Positions 9,314-16,033 of a DNA stretch of 47,474 nt are shown here, piece after piece. How positions within the stretch are numbered: the stretch's first letter is position 1; each line of letters opens with the position of its first letter. The notes under the pieces were generated by a model that worked only from the letters and a program-made list of their open reading frames with translations, ran no database searches and was not told the DNA's origin. The stretch is from Rhodospirillales bacterium (GTDB lineage: Bacteria > Pseudomonadota > Alphaproteobacteria > ATCC43930 > CGMCC-115725), in NCBI GenBank assembly GCA_028288725.1, contig JAQGIC010000104.1:1-47474 (forward strand). The letters are read 5' to 3'. The translations under genes and the position numbers were made by a program.

Positions 9314-9511
9314 ATGAGCGTTGTCGGACTGACCCTAGCCAGCGGCGAGCCGGTCTATGTCAACCCGGACCGGGTCAACCGGCTGAGCAAGGCCGCGTTT
9401 CTGGCCTCGGACTCCTTCACGGAAGTCTCGTTCGGCCATGGCGATACGGTCGTGGTCAAGGGCGACATGGATTATATCGCCTTCCAGCTGTTCCCCGATC
9501 GGGTTCGGTAA
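9314..9511 (+). CDS. Small FlbD-like protein
   Basis: 65 residues from ATG 9314, preceded by AAAGGA at an 8-base spacing; a TTG at 9257 would add 19 residues but has a poorer context. The pattern LTLASGEPVYVNPDRVNRL, then a TEVSFGHGDTVVVKGD strand pair, resembles the FlbD family of small flagellar proteins (sequence of the type LT-NG-VNPD-I ... VKES). No flagellar gene lies nearby, so a flagellar role is not implied. A terminator-like hairpin follows directly, supporting it as a real transcription unit. Confidence 0.6.
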   Translation: MSVVGLTLASGEPVYVNPDRVNRLSKAAFLASDSFTEVSFGHGDTVVVKGDMDYIAFQLFPDRVR

Positions 9512-9528
9512 CACCGGCTCGAAACTTC

Positions 9529-9553
9529 CCCTCGCCCAATTCGCGGGCGAGGG
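9529..9553. terminator. Bidirectional terminator-like hairpin
   Basis: Perfect 9-bp stem CCCTCGCCC (9529-9537) and GGGCGAGGG (9545-9553) with a 7-base loop. It lies between the converging small FlbD-like gene and cysI. It has no long U-tract, so factor-independent termination would be modest. Confidence 0.5.
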
Positions 9554-9564
9554 TTCATGACTTT

Positions 9565-11298
9565 CTATTCGGCCGCGTCGGCCGCCGCATGTTCGGCGGT
9601 CGCCGCCAGCCGATCCAGGCCCCAGCGCCGGCAGAAATCGCCGAAGCCCTCGCCGGCCTGGCGCTCGGTCGCGAACAGGGCGAAGAGCGGCTCCAGCGTG
9701 CGGCCGATGTCCGCCATCGGCACGCGCTCGAACACCCGGGCATTCAGCCGGGTCGTGTCGAAATCGCCGCCGAGATAGATCGCGTAATGGCCTGGAATGC
9801 GGCCGACCAGGCCGATATCGCCGACCGACGGCCGGGCGCAGCCGTTCGGACAGCCGGTGACGCGCAGCGCCAGGCGCTCGCCCTCCAGCCCATGGCGCTT
9901 CAGCACGCCTTCGATATCGATCAGAATATCATCGAGCACGCGCTCGGCCTCGGTCAGCGCCAGGCCGCAGCTGGGCAGGGCCGGGCACGCCAGCGCGAAA
10001 CGGCGCAGCAGCGTTTCCGCTCCCGGCAAGGTTACGCCCTCGGCCTCGAGGATCGTCTCCAGCCGGGTCTTATCGGCCGCGTCGACATCCGCGAAGATCA
10101 CGTCCTGGGACGGGGTGAACACGGGGCGCGTTTCGATCTCGGTCAACACCCGGCGGAGCGCGGTCGCGTAATGGACCTTGCCCTGGTCCTGAATCCGGCC
10201 GCTCAGGATCGGCAGGCCATAGTACCATTTGCCGTCGCCCTGCTCGTGCCAGCCGGAATGATCCTTGATATGCAGCGCCGGGAACGGCCTGGGATCCTCC
10301 AGCGCCTTGCCCATGTGGCGTTCCATCTCGGCCTTGACCCGCGGCACGCCCAGCGCGTCGACGACGTATTTGATACGGGCATGCTTGCGGTCCGACCGGT
10401 CGCTGTAGTCGCGGTGGACCGCGATGACCGCCTTGACCGCCGCGAGCAGGTCGTCGGGCTCGATGAAGGCGACATAGGAGCCCAGGCGCGGATAGGTGTG
10501 CGCCTTGTTGTGGGTCATGCCCAAGCCGCCGCCGACGGCGAAGACATAGCCTTCCAACCGGTCGCCGTCGAATAGCGCGATGATGCCGAGGTCGTTGGTC
10601 AGCACCTCGATGCTGTTATCCTCGGGGGCGGTGATGCCGATCTTGAACTTGCGCGGCAGGTAGGTCGCGCCATAGAGCGGATCGACGGTCGGCTCCGCCG
10701 TCGGCGCCGGCTGGATCGCTTCGTCGCCGACCCAGATCTCGTGATAGGCCCGGGTCTGCGGGAAGAGCGCGTTCGAGATCATGACCGCATCGGCCCGGAT
10801 GCGGCGATGCACCGCATCGTCGATCGGCGCCGCCGTCGCCGTGACGTTGCGCGCCACGTCGCCGCAGGCGCCGAACGTCGTCAGCAATGCCTGGTTCACG
10901 CCATGGATCGTCGCCCACAGGTCGCGCTTGGCGACGCCATGGAACTGCAGGCCCTGGCGCGTGGTGATGCGCAGGCGGCCCTGACTGTATTGCTGCGCCA
11001 GCGCATCGACCGCCAGATATTGCCGGGCGCTCATCAGTCCCGCCGGCGCCTTGATGCGCGCCATGAACTCGGTGCGCTTCTCTTCGCCCGCCTGCTTCAG
11101 CTCGGTCGCGCTGTCGCGATCATACCCCTGATAAATTCCGTGGAATTTCAGCAGCTGATGGTCCGACTCCTCGAAGGCGTTGGTCGGCGCCCGCAGGCCC
11201 TCGGCGATGCCGCCGCGCAGGCGCCGGCTCTCCGCCTTGAACCCTTCGACCTTGGACAGCTTGCCTTCCGGCCCGATTCCACTGCTTGCCGCTACCAT
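9565..11298 (-). CDS. cysI: Sulfite reductase hemoprotein beta subunit (CysI type)
   Basis: 577 residues from ATG 11298, chosen because GGAGCAGGG precedes it; a start at 11322 lacks this. It has the duplicated ferredoxin-like/siroheme domain structure of nitrite/sulfite reductases. The [4Fe-4S]-siroheme cysteines are visible as Cys438 and Cys444 (ACPALPSC) and Cys483 and Cys487 (GCPNGC). The segments RITTRQGLQFHGV and GGGLGMTHN are CysI-like. It reduces sulfite to sulfide for cysteine synthesis. No cysJ flavoprotein, cysG or cysH is adjacent. It is divergent from a NitT/TauT-type binding protein, a setting consistent with sulfur assimilation. Confidence 0.9.
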   Translation of the reverse strand: MVAASSGIGPEGKLSKVEGFKAESRRLRGGIAEGLRAPTNAFEESDHQLLKFHGIYQGYDRDSATELKQAGEEKRTEFMARIKAPAGLMSARQYLAVDALAQQYSQGRLRITTRQGLQFHGVAKRDLWATIHGVNQALLTTFGACGDVARNVTATAAPIDDAVHRRIRADAVMISNALFPQTRAYHEIWVGDEAIQPAPTAEPTVDPLYGATYLPRKFKIGITAPEDNSIEVLTNDLGIIALFDGDRLEGYVFAVGGGLGMTHNKAHTYPRLGSYVAFIEPDDLLAAVKAVIAVHRDYSDRSDRKHARIKYVVDALGVPRVKAEMERHMGKALEDPRPFPALHIKDHSGWHEQGDGKWYYGLPILSGRIQDQGKVHYATALRRVLTEIETRPVFTPSQDVIFADVDAADKTRLETILEAEGVTLPGAETLLRRFALACPALPSCGLALTEAERVLDDILIDIEGVLKRHGLEGERLALRVTGCPNGCARPSVGDIGLVGRIPGHYAIYLGGDFDTTRLNARVFERVPMADIGRTLEPLFALFATERQAGEGFGDFCRRWGLDRLAATAEHAAADAAE

Positions 11299-11366
11299 CG
11301 CCCTGCTCCGCCGACCGACCACATCCCAAAACCGGACTACGATAAATCTTACGCAGCCGGAAATGT

Positions 11367-11420
11367 AAATTGCATAATTTCACTCGTTTCATATGTTTAT
11401 ATGTTTGTGGCTTGCAAGCC
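11367..11420. promoter_or_regulatory. Divergent AT-rich control region with symmetric elements
   Basis: Between cysI and the binding-protein gene lie AAATT-GCAT-AATTT (11367-11380), a tandem octamer ATATGTTT x2 (11391-11406) and a perfect 12-bp palindrome GGCTTGCAAGCC (11409-11420). The AT content contrasts with the flanking coding DNA. This fits a shared divergent promoter/operator; the regulator is not identified. Confidence 0.45.
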
Positions 11421-11466
11421 TCATCCCGTGCGAAACTTGGCGAAGGTCACCCATGCGAGGAATCCC

Positions 11467-12465
11467 ATGCGCTCGGCACTGGCCACACTTGGGTTGATCA
11501 CGGCGCTGTCGGTCGGCGTTGCTCGGGCCGAAACCAGTCAAATCCATATCGCGATGCAGCCCGGCATCGGCCAGTTGCCGATGACCGTGCTGCATGCAGA
11601 GGGACTGATCGAAGCCGCGGTGGAACGGCGCGGGCTGCCGCGACCGACGATCGAATGGAGCGAACTGGCCGGTGGCGCGGCCCTGAACGAGGCCTTGATC
11701 GCCGGCCGGGCCGATCTGGTCGCCGCCGGCATCACGCCGATGATCCAGCTCTGGTCGCGCAGCCGCGCGTCGCTCGGCACGCGCAGCATCGCGGCCCTGG
11801 GCTCGATGCCGATGTTCCTGCTGTCGGCCGATCCCAGGATCACGACGATTCGCGATTTCGGTCCGAAGGACCGCATCGCCGTGCCCGCGGTCGGCGTCAG
11901 CATTCACGCGATCGTGTTGCAGATGGCGGCGGAACAGAGCTTCGGCGACGGCAAATGGTCCACGCTCAGCGACCAGACCGTCGGCATGAATTTCGCCGAT
12001 GCCGCGATCTCGCTGATGACCCGGTCCGGCACGGTGACGGCCGCCTTCTCGGTCTCGCCGTTCCAGGAGCAGCAGCTGGAGGATCCGCATATCCATCGGG
12101 TGCTGAGCAGCTACGATGTGCTGGGCGGCCCCCATACCCAGGCGGTGCTCTATGCCACCGCCCGGTTCCACGATGACAATCCGGAGACCTCGGCCGCGAT
12201 CTTCGAAGCGCTCGACCAGGCCATGCGGATCATCCGCGCCGATCCGAAGGCGGCGGCGGCGATCTATGTAAAGATCGAGCAGTCGCCGCTCGACCCCGCC
12301 TTCGTCGAGGGCATCGTGCGCGATCCGGACCATGTCTTCACCATCGTCCCGCAGAATATTCAGAAATTCGCCGATTTCCTCTATCGCACCGGCCAGATCA
12401 AGGTCCCGCCGAAATTCTGGACCGACCTGTTCTTCGGCGAAATCGCGGGGCGTTCCGGGAGCTGA
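11467..12465 (+). CDS. ABC transporter substrate-binding protein, NitT/TauT family (orphan)
   Basis: 332 residues with a Sec signal peptide ending near ARAETS (about residue 21). The periplasmic part follows the NMT1/SsuA/TauA fold: IHIAMQPGIGQLPMTVLHAEGL at the start, and EWSELAGGAALNEALIAGRADL, the usual GS/GG-A-NEAL ligand-loop segment. Members bind nitrate, sulfonates, aromatic acids or pyrimidine precursors. AGGAATCCC precedes the ATG. No permease or ATPase gene accompanies it. Being divergent from cysI makes a sulfonate or another sulfur source attractive as ligand, but this is inference from context. Confidence 0.85.
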   Translation: MRSALATLGLITALSVGVARAETSQIHIAMQPGIGQLPMTVLHAEGLIEAAVERRGLPRPTIEWSELAGGAALNEALIAGRADLVAAGITPMIQLWSRSRASLGTRSIAALGSMPMFLLSADPRITTIRDFGPKDRIAVPAVGVSIHAIVLQMAAEQSFGDGKWSTLSDQTVGMNFADAAISLMTRSGTVTAAFSVSPFQEQQLEDPHIHRVLSSYDVLGGPHTQAVLYATARFHDDNPETSAAIFEALDQAMRIIRADPKAAAAIYVKIEQSPLDPAFVEGIVRDPDHVFTIVPQNIQKFADFLYRTGQIKVPPKFWTDLFFGEIAGRSGS

Positions 12466-12473
12466 ATTTTACG

Positions 12474-12499
12474 AATGACAAAACTTGTAATTTGTCATT
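12474..12499. promoter_or_regulatory. Perfect 9-bp inverted repeat, operator candidate
   Basis: AATGACAAA (12474-12482) and TTTGTCATT (12491-12499) are exact complements around an 8-base spacer. The site begins 8 bases after the upstream stop and lies 41 bases before the aldo/keto reductase start. It is typical of a dimeric repressor operator; the TetR gene just downstream is the obvious candidate binder. Confidence 0.65.
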
Positions 12500-12536
12500 A
12501 TGCTCCCAACTATGGGTCCCACGATAATGGGAGCAT
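12500..12536 (+). promoter_or_regulatory. Leader hairpin covering the ribosome-binding site
   Basis: ATGCTCCCA (12500-12508) pairs perfectly with TGGGAGCAT (12528-12536) across a 19-base loop. The right arm contains GGGAG, the ribosome site of the aldo/keto reductase starting at 12540. If transcribed, the stem would hide that site. It abuts the operator palindrome without a gap. Confidence 0.55.
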
Positions 12537-12539
12537 CCA

Positions 12540-13526
12540 ATGCAACAGCGTGTTCTGGGGACCGGCGGTCCCAAAGTCTCCGCCATCGGCCTCGGCTGCA
12601 TGGGCATGTCGGGCGCCTATGGCGCGGCCGACCATGACGAGAGCGTGGCGACGATCCGGGCGGCCCTCGACGCCGGCATCAACCTACTCAACACCGGCGA
12701 TTTCTATGGCATGGGTCATAATGAGAGCCTGGTGCGCGAGGCGATCCAAGGCCGGCGCGACCAGGCTTTCATCGCGGTCAAGTTCGGCGCCTTGCGGTCG
12801 CCGGACGGTGGCTGGGGCGGCTTCGATGGCCGACCGGCGGCGATGCGGAATTTCCTCACCTACACGCTGCAGCGTCTCGGCACCGACCATGTCGACCTGT
12901 ATCAGCCGGCTCGCATCGACCCGACCGTTCCGGTCGAAGACACGATCGGCGCCATCGCGGACATGGTCCGGGCCGGCCATGTCCGCCATATCGGCCTGTC
13001 CGAAGCCTCGGCCGCCACGGTACGACGGGCCCAGAAGGTTCATCCGATCGCGGCGCTGGAGATCGAATATTCGCTGATCGACCGCGACGTCGAGACCGAG
13101 GTCCTGCCGACGCTTCGCGAGTTGGGCATCGGCCTGGTGGCCTATGGCGTGCTGTCGCGCGGGCTGCTGGGCGGCGATCTCAAGCCCGGACAGAATTTCG
13201 CGCCCGGCGACTTCCGTGGCCATGGCCCCCGCTTCATGCCGGAAAATCTGGCGCAGAATCACAAGATGGTCGAAGCGCTGGCGAGCTTCGCCGCCGAACG
13301 CGGCGTCAGTGCCGCCCAGGTGGCCATCGCCTGGGCCCTGTCGCGCGGCAAGGACGTCATTCCGCTGATCGGCACGAAACGCCGGTCGCGCCTGGCCGAA
13401 GCGATCGCGGCGAGCGAACTCACGCTCGGCTCCGACGATCTTGCGACGCTGGAGACGATCGTCCGGCCGGACCAGGTTGCCGGCACGCGCTATGCCGCGC
13501 CACAGATGGCGCTCCTCAACGGCTAG
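12540..13526 (+). CDS. Aldo/keto reductase family protein with atypical catalytic tetrad
   Basis: 328 residues with the TIM-barrel opening VSAIGLGCMGMSGAYG and a C-terminal NADPH-binding region (PLIGTKRRSRLAEAI). In the classical tetrad Asp-Tyr-Lys-His, Tyr56 and Lys81 are present, but the Asp position is Asn51 (NTGDFYG) and the His position is Ala124 (YQPARIDP). Loss of the His is seen in some oxidoreductase branches, so activity may remain with altered substrates or a changed direction. The gene stands between an operator-like palindrome and a TetR gene 41 bases downstream, suggesting repressor-controlled response to a small carbonyl or xenobiotic. Confidence 0.88.
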   Translation: MQQRVLGTGGPKVSAIGLGCMGMSGAYGAADHDESVATIRAALDAGINLLNTGDFYGMGHNESLVREAIQGRRDQAFIAVKFGALRSPDGGWGGFDGRPAAMRNFLTYTLQRLGTDHVDLYQPARIDPTVPVEDTIGAIADMVRAGHVRHIGLSEASAATVRRAQKVHPIAALEIEYSLIDRDVETEVLPTLRELGIGLVAYGVLSRGLLGGDLKPGQNFAPGDFRGHGPRFMPENLAQNHKMVEALASFAAERGVSAAQVAIAWALSRGKDVIPLIGTKRRSRLAEAIAASELTLGSDDLATLETIVRPDQVAGTRYAAPQMALLNG

Positions 13527-13537
13527 GCGAAGCCCTA

Positions 13538-13563
13538 CTCTCTGGCGATGGCCAGCCAGAGAG
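13538..13563 (+). promoter_or_regulatory. Hairpin overlapping the TetR-gene ribosome site
   Basis: CTCTCTGG (13538-13545) and CCAGAGAG (13556-13563) form a perfect 8-bp stem with a 10-base loop, ending 4 bases before the ATG of the TetR gene. It could lower translation of the regulator or act as a weak terminator or operator after the reductase gene. Confidence 0.4.
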
Positions 13564-13567
13564 ATCC

Positions 13568-14152
13568 ATGAGCGACGACACCCGCGAACGAATTCTGGAG
13601 GCGACCGAGGCCTTGTTGCGCCGCCATGGGCCCGACAAGGTCGCGGTCGTCGATGTGGCGCGCGCGCTGGGCATGAGCCACGCCAACGTCTATCGCTTCT
13701 TCGACAGCAAGATCGCCCTGCGCAATGCGATCGTCGACCGCTGGCTCGCGCGGATCACGGCACCGCTCGACGGGATCGTAGCATCCGACGGGCCCGCCGC
13801 CGTGCGGTTGCGTCAATGGATCCTGACGCTCATGGCGGAAAAGCAGCGCAAGGTGCTGGACGACCCGGAGATGTTCGCGGCGTTCCAAGGGCTAGTCGCC
13901 GACGCAAAGTCGGCGGTGACGGGGCATCTGGATCATCTGACCGGGCAGGTGCGCGCCTTGATCGAGGCCGGCCGGCTGAGCGGCGATTTCCGCGTCACCG
14001 ACATCGCGGCCGCGACCGCCATGGTGCTGGACGCGACCGTGCGTTTCCACCATCCCCGCCTGGTCGCCGAAACCGCCGGCCAGAATCTGGACGCCCGGGC
14101 CGAGGCGGTGACCCGGGTCGTGCTGGCCGGCTTGTCCGGCGGGGTGCTTTAA
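13568..14152 (+). CDS. TetR/AcrR family transcriptional regulator
   Basis: 194 residues. The N-terminal helix-turn-helix is clear: ILEATEALLRRHGPDKVAVVDVARALG, then SHANVYRFFDSK at about residues 37-48, standard for TetR proteins. The C-terminal ligand/dimer domain is variable and includes a hydrophobic segment near residues 140-165. It follows the aldo/keto reductase on the same strand and ends exactly where the opposing YeiH-type gene ends. It probably represses the reductase and itself through the 12474-12499 palindrome. The inducer is unknown. Confidence 0.88.
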   Translation: MSDDTRERILEATEALLRRHGPDKVAVVDVARALGMSHANVYRFFDSKIALRNAIVDRWLARITAPLDGIVASDGPAAVRLRQWILTLMAEKQRKVLDDPEMFAAFQGLVADAKSAVTGHLDHLTGQVRALIEAGRLSGDFRVTDIAAATAMVLDATVRFHHPRLVAETAGQNLDARAEAVTRVVLAGLSGGVL

Positions 14153-15238
14153 CTAAAGCCCCACCCAGGCATCCGCGCCGACCACCAGCCCCAGCGTCAG
14201 GGCGGCGATGACCGCGCCGCCGATGGCGCCGACCGCGAAGGGACGCCAGCCCTGCTGGGCGATCTTGCGCAGGTCGGTGCTGAGCCCGACGCCGGCAAAG
14301 GTCAAGAGGAAGGCCCAGCGCGACAGGTTCGCAAGGCTCGCCACCTCCGGCCCGGTGAAGACATGCGAGGACGCCAACATCGAGATCAGCAGAAATCCCA
14401 GAACGAATTTGGGGAATTTCCGCCACAGGAACGCGGCCTTGTGGGCGACCGGGCCGGCCTGACCCTGGCGCGCCCAATAGATCGCATAACCGAGCACGAC
14501 GAAGCCGATCGTGGCATTGCGCATGGTCTTGGCCAGCACGGCGAACTTGCCCGCCGTATCGGAATAGAGCGCGCCGGCCGCTGTCGCTTCCGCCGTGTTG
14601 TCGACGCCGAGGCCCGCCCAGAGGACGTAGGCATGGTCGCTCAAGCCCAGCGCATGTCCGACGGCCGGGAAGACGAACAGCGACAGCGCCCCCAGCGCCA
14701 GGATCGCGGCCATGGCGTAGGACGCGTCCTCATCCTCCGCCTCGATCGCGCCCTTGGCGGCGATGATCGCCGACACGCCGCAGATCGACGAACCGACGGC
14801 AAGCAAGCTGATCAGCTTCGGCTTCAACCCGAACGCCTTGCCGAGAATGGTCATGAAGATCAGCGAGCCCACGATCTCGATGGCGACCAGGCCCAGCGTG
14901 ACACCCCCGACCTTGACCAGATCGCCCAGCAGGAAGCGCACGCCCAGCAGCACGATGCCGACCTTGAGCCAGAATTCGTAGGTCGCGACGCCGACGCGAA
15001 ACAGCCGCGGCACGCCGATCGTGTTGGAGATCGCGAGCCCGATCAGGATCGCCCACAGCACATATTCGATATTGGGCAGCGGCTGGTGATGCGCCTTGCC
15101 GTAGGCGGCGATCGATTGTTCGATGAACTTGCCGCCGAGGCCGATCAGCGCCAACAGGAAGAGGCCGGGCAGCAATTCGACGATCCGACGGACGAGCGAC
15201 GACGGATCGGGTGCGGCAACCGCAATATTCTCAGTCAT
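14153..15238 (-). CDS. YeiH/UPF0324 family membrane protein, putative anion (sulfate/sulfite) exporter
   Basis: 361 residues from ATG 15238, with 10-11 hydrophobic segments. Family marks include PNIEYVLWAILIGLAISN, LLGVRFLLGD, the GSSICGVSAIIAAKGAI motif near residues 140-156 and LSRWAFLLTFAGVGLSTDLR. The family is annotated as a putative sulfate exporter, with thin experimental support. It starts 8 bases after a 44-residue single-helix protein gene, probably in one transcript with it and the upstream rrf2. Nearby cysI suggests a sulfur connection. An in-frame extension to 15322 would run through the small gene and is not favoured. Confidence 0.85.
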   Translation of the reverse strand: MTENIAVAAPDPSSLVRRIVELLPGLFLLALIGLGGKFIEQSIAAYGKAHHQPLPNIEYVLWAILIGLAISNTIGVPRLFRVGVATYEFWLKVGIVLLGVRFLLGDLVKVGGVTLGLVAIEIVGSLIFMTILGKAFGLKPKLISLLAVGSSICGVSAIIAAKGAIEAEDEDASYAMAAILALGALSLFVFPAVGHALGLSDHAYVLWAGLGVDNTAEATAAGALYSDTAGKFAVLAKTMRNATIGFVVLGYAIYWARQGQAGPVAHKAAFLWRKFPKFVLGFLLISMLASSHVFTGPEVASLANLSRWAFLLTFAGVGLSTDLRKIAQQGWRPFAVGAIGGAVIAALTLGLVVGADAWVGL

Positions 15239-15246
15239 GTCGCCCC

Positions 15247-15381
15247 CTACCAACCGACCGGCGGCAATAGATCGAGTCCGACCAGGATCGCCAACCCGAC
15301 GGCGGTCAGCACGGCCCACCAATCCAGTGAGATCCGATCGAGCAAGCCCGGCCTGAGGCCGGAGGCGGCGGTTTGGGACAT
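15247..15381 (-). CDS. 44-residue single-helix membrane protein preceding YeiH-type exporter
   Basis: A short frame: ATG at 15381, stop TAG at 15247-15249, giving MSQTAASGLRPGLLDRISL, then a DWWAVLTAVGLAILVG helix and a short PPVGW end. It has one predicted membrane segment at about residues 20-38. GGAG lies 10 bases before the ATG, inside a hairpin. The stop is 8 bases before the YeiH-type start. The DWWAV-helix layout recalls the extra N-terminal helix of longer UPF0324 proteins, so this may be a detached N-terminal part. That comparison is from memory and unverified. Coding status is supported by position, spacing and composition. Confidence 0.65.
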   Translation of the reverse strand: MSQTAASGLRPGLLDRISLDWWAVLTAVGLAILVGLDLLPPVGW

Positions 15382-15391
15382 GGCAAAGGGA

Positions 15392-15414
15392 CTCCGCGAT
15401 GGTTTGTCGCGGAG
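15392..15414 (-). promoter_or_regulatory. Leader hairpin before the small membrane protein gene
   Basis: CTCCGCGA (15392-15399) and TCGCGGAG (15407-15414) form a perfect 8-bp stem with a 7-base loop. On the minus strand its 3' arm contains GGAG, the likely ribosome site for the ATG at 15381. The region upstream to 15480 is markedly AT-rich and holds ATTCT-N7-AGAAT (15449-15465), a possible regulator site and promoter. Confidence 0.5.
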
Positions 15415-15478
15415 AGAGTGCTATTTACAGTTTTAGATCGTCAATAAGATTCTATTTAACAGAATTATTTAGTGTTTA

Positions 15479-15982
15479 TCAGATCACGAAATCGACGATC
15501 CCGTCACACTTGCTGGACAGGCCGGCGAGCCGGCTCAAGCGGCACAATTCGGCGAGCGTCACCCGGTCGAATTCGGCCAGCACCAGCTCGTGCACGCGCT
15601 CGACCATCGGCAGCACGACCTTGCGCATGGTCGGCGACGGCGACTCGGTGAAGGGCGTCGGCTTGTCCTGCCCCATCATGGCGCGCGCGATGGCGCCGAC
15701 GGTGACGGCGCCGCGCTCCGCGCCCAACAGATAGCCGCCGTTCGGGCCGCGGACGCTCTTCAACAGACCCGCGCGGGACAGGCGCTGCAGGATGGCCTCG
15801 AGCTTGCGCGTTTCCAGGCCCTGGCGCTCGCCCAGCTCCGCTGCCGGCAAGGGACCGCCGGCGCCGTTGAACGAGACGTCGAGCATGATGTCGATCGCCA
15901 AAAGAAAGCGCCGGGGCAGCCAGGCGGCCAACCCCTGCAGCACCGCTTCCGCATCCTGTTCTTCACTCGCCGCCATGCTCAC
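15479..15982 (-). CDS. Rrf2 family transcriptional regulator
   Basis: 167 residues. The winged-helix domain is recognisable by RFLLAIDIMLDVS, LGERQGLETRKLEAILQRL and the wing SVRGPNGGYLL (residues 76-86), the signature of IscR/NsrR/CymR proteins. The Cys cluster that binds Fe-S in IscR and NsrR (around residues 90-110) is absent; only Cys147 and Cys159 occur near the C-terminus, so sensing differs. AGGAG 7 bases before a GTG at 15982 supports this start; ATG 15976 is the alternative. It precedes the small membrane protein and YeiH-type gene on the same strand, likely as their regulator. Confidence 0.85.
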   Translation of the reverse strand: MSMAASEEQDAEAVLQGLAAWLPRRFLLAIDIMLDVSFNGAGGPLPAAELGERQGLETRKLEAILQRLSRAGLLKSVRGPNGGYLLGAERGAVTVGAIARAMMGQDKPTPFTESPSPTMRKVVLPMVERVHELVLAEFDRVTLAELCRLSRLAGLSSKCDGIVDFVI

Positions 15983-16033
15983 AACGCGTCTCCTGCCTTG
16001 ACGGACACATCTTACATGAGCGGCGCGTAGAAA

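Noticed and set aside
15239-15322. Upstream extension of the YeiH-type gene by 28 codons
   Set aside because: It would run out of frame through the 44-residue gene; its sequence is Arg/Gly-rich and lacks a ribosome site.
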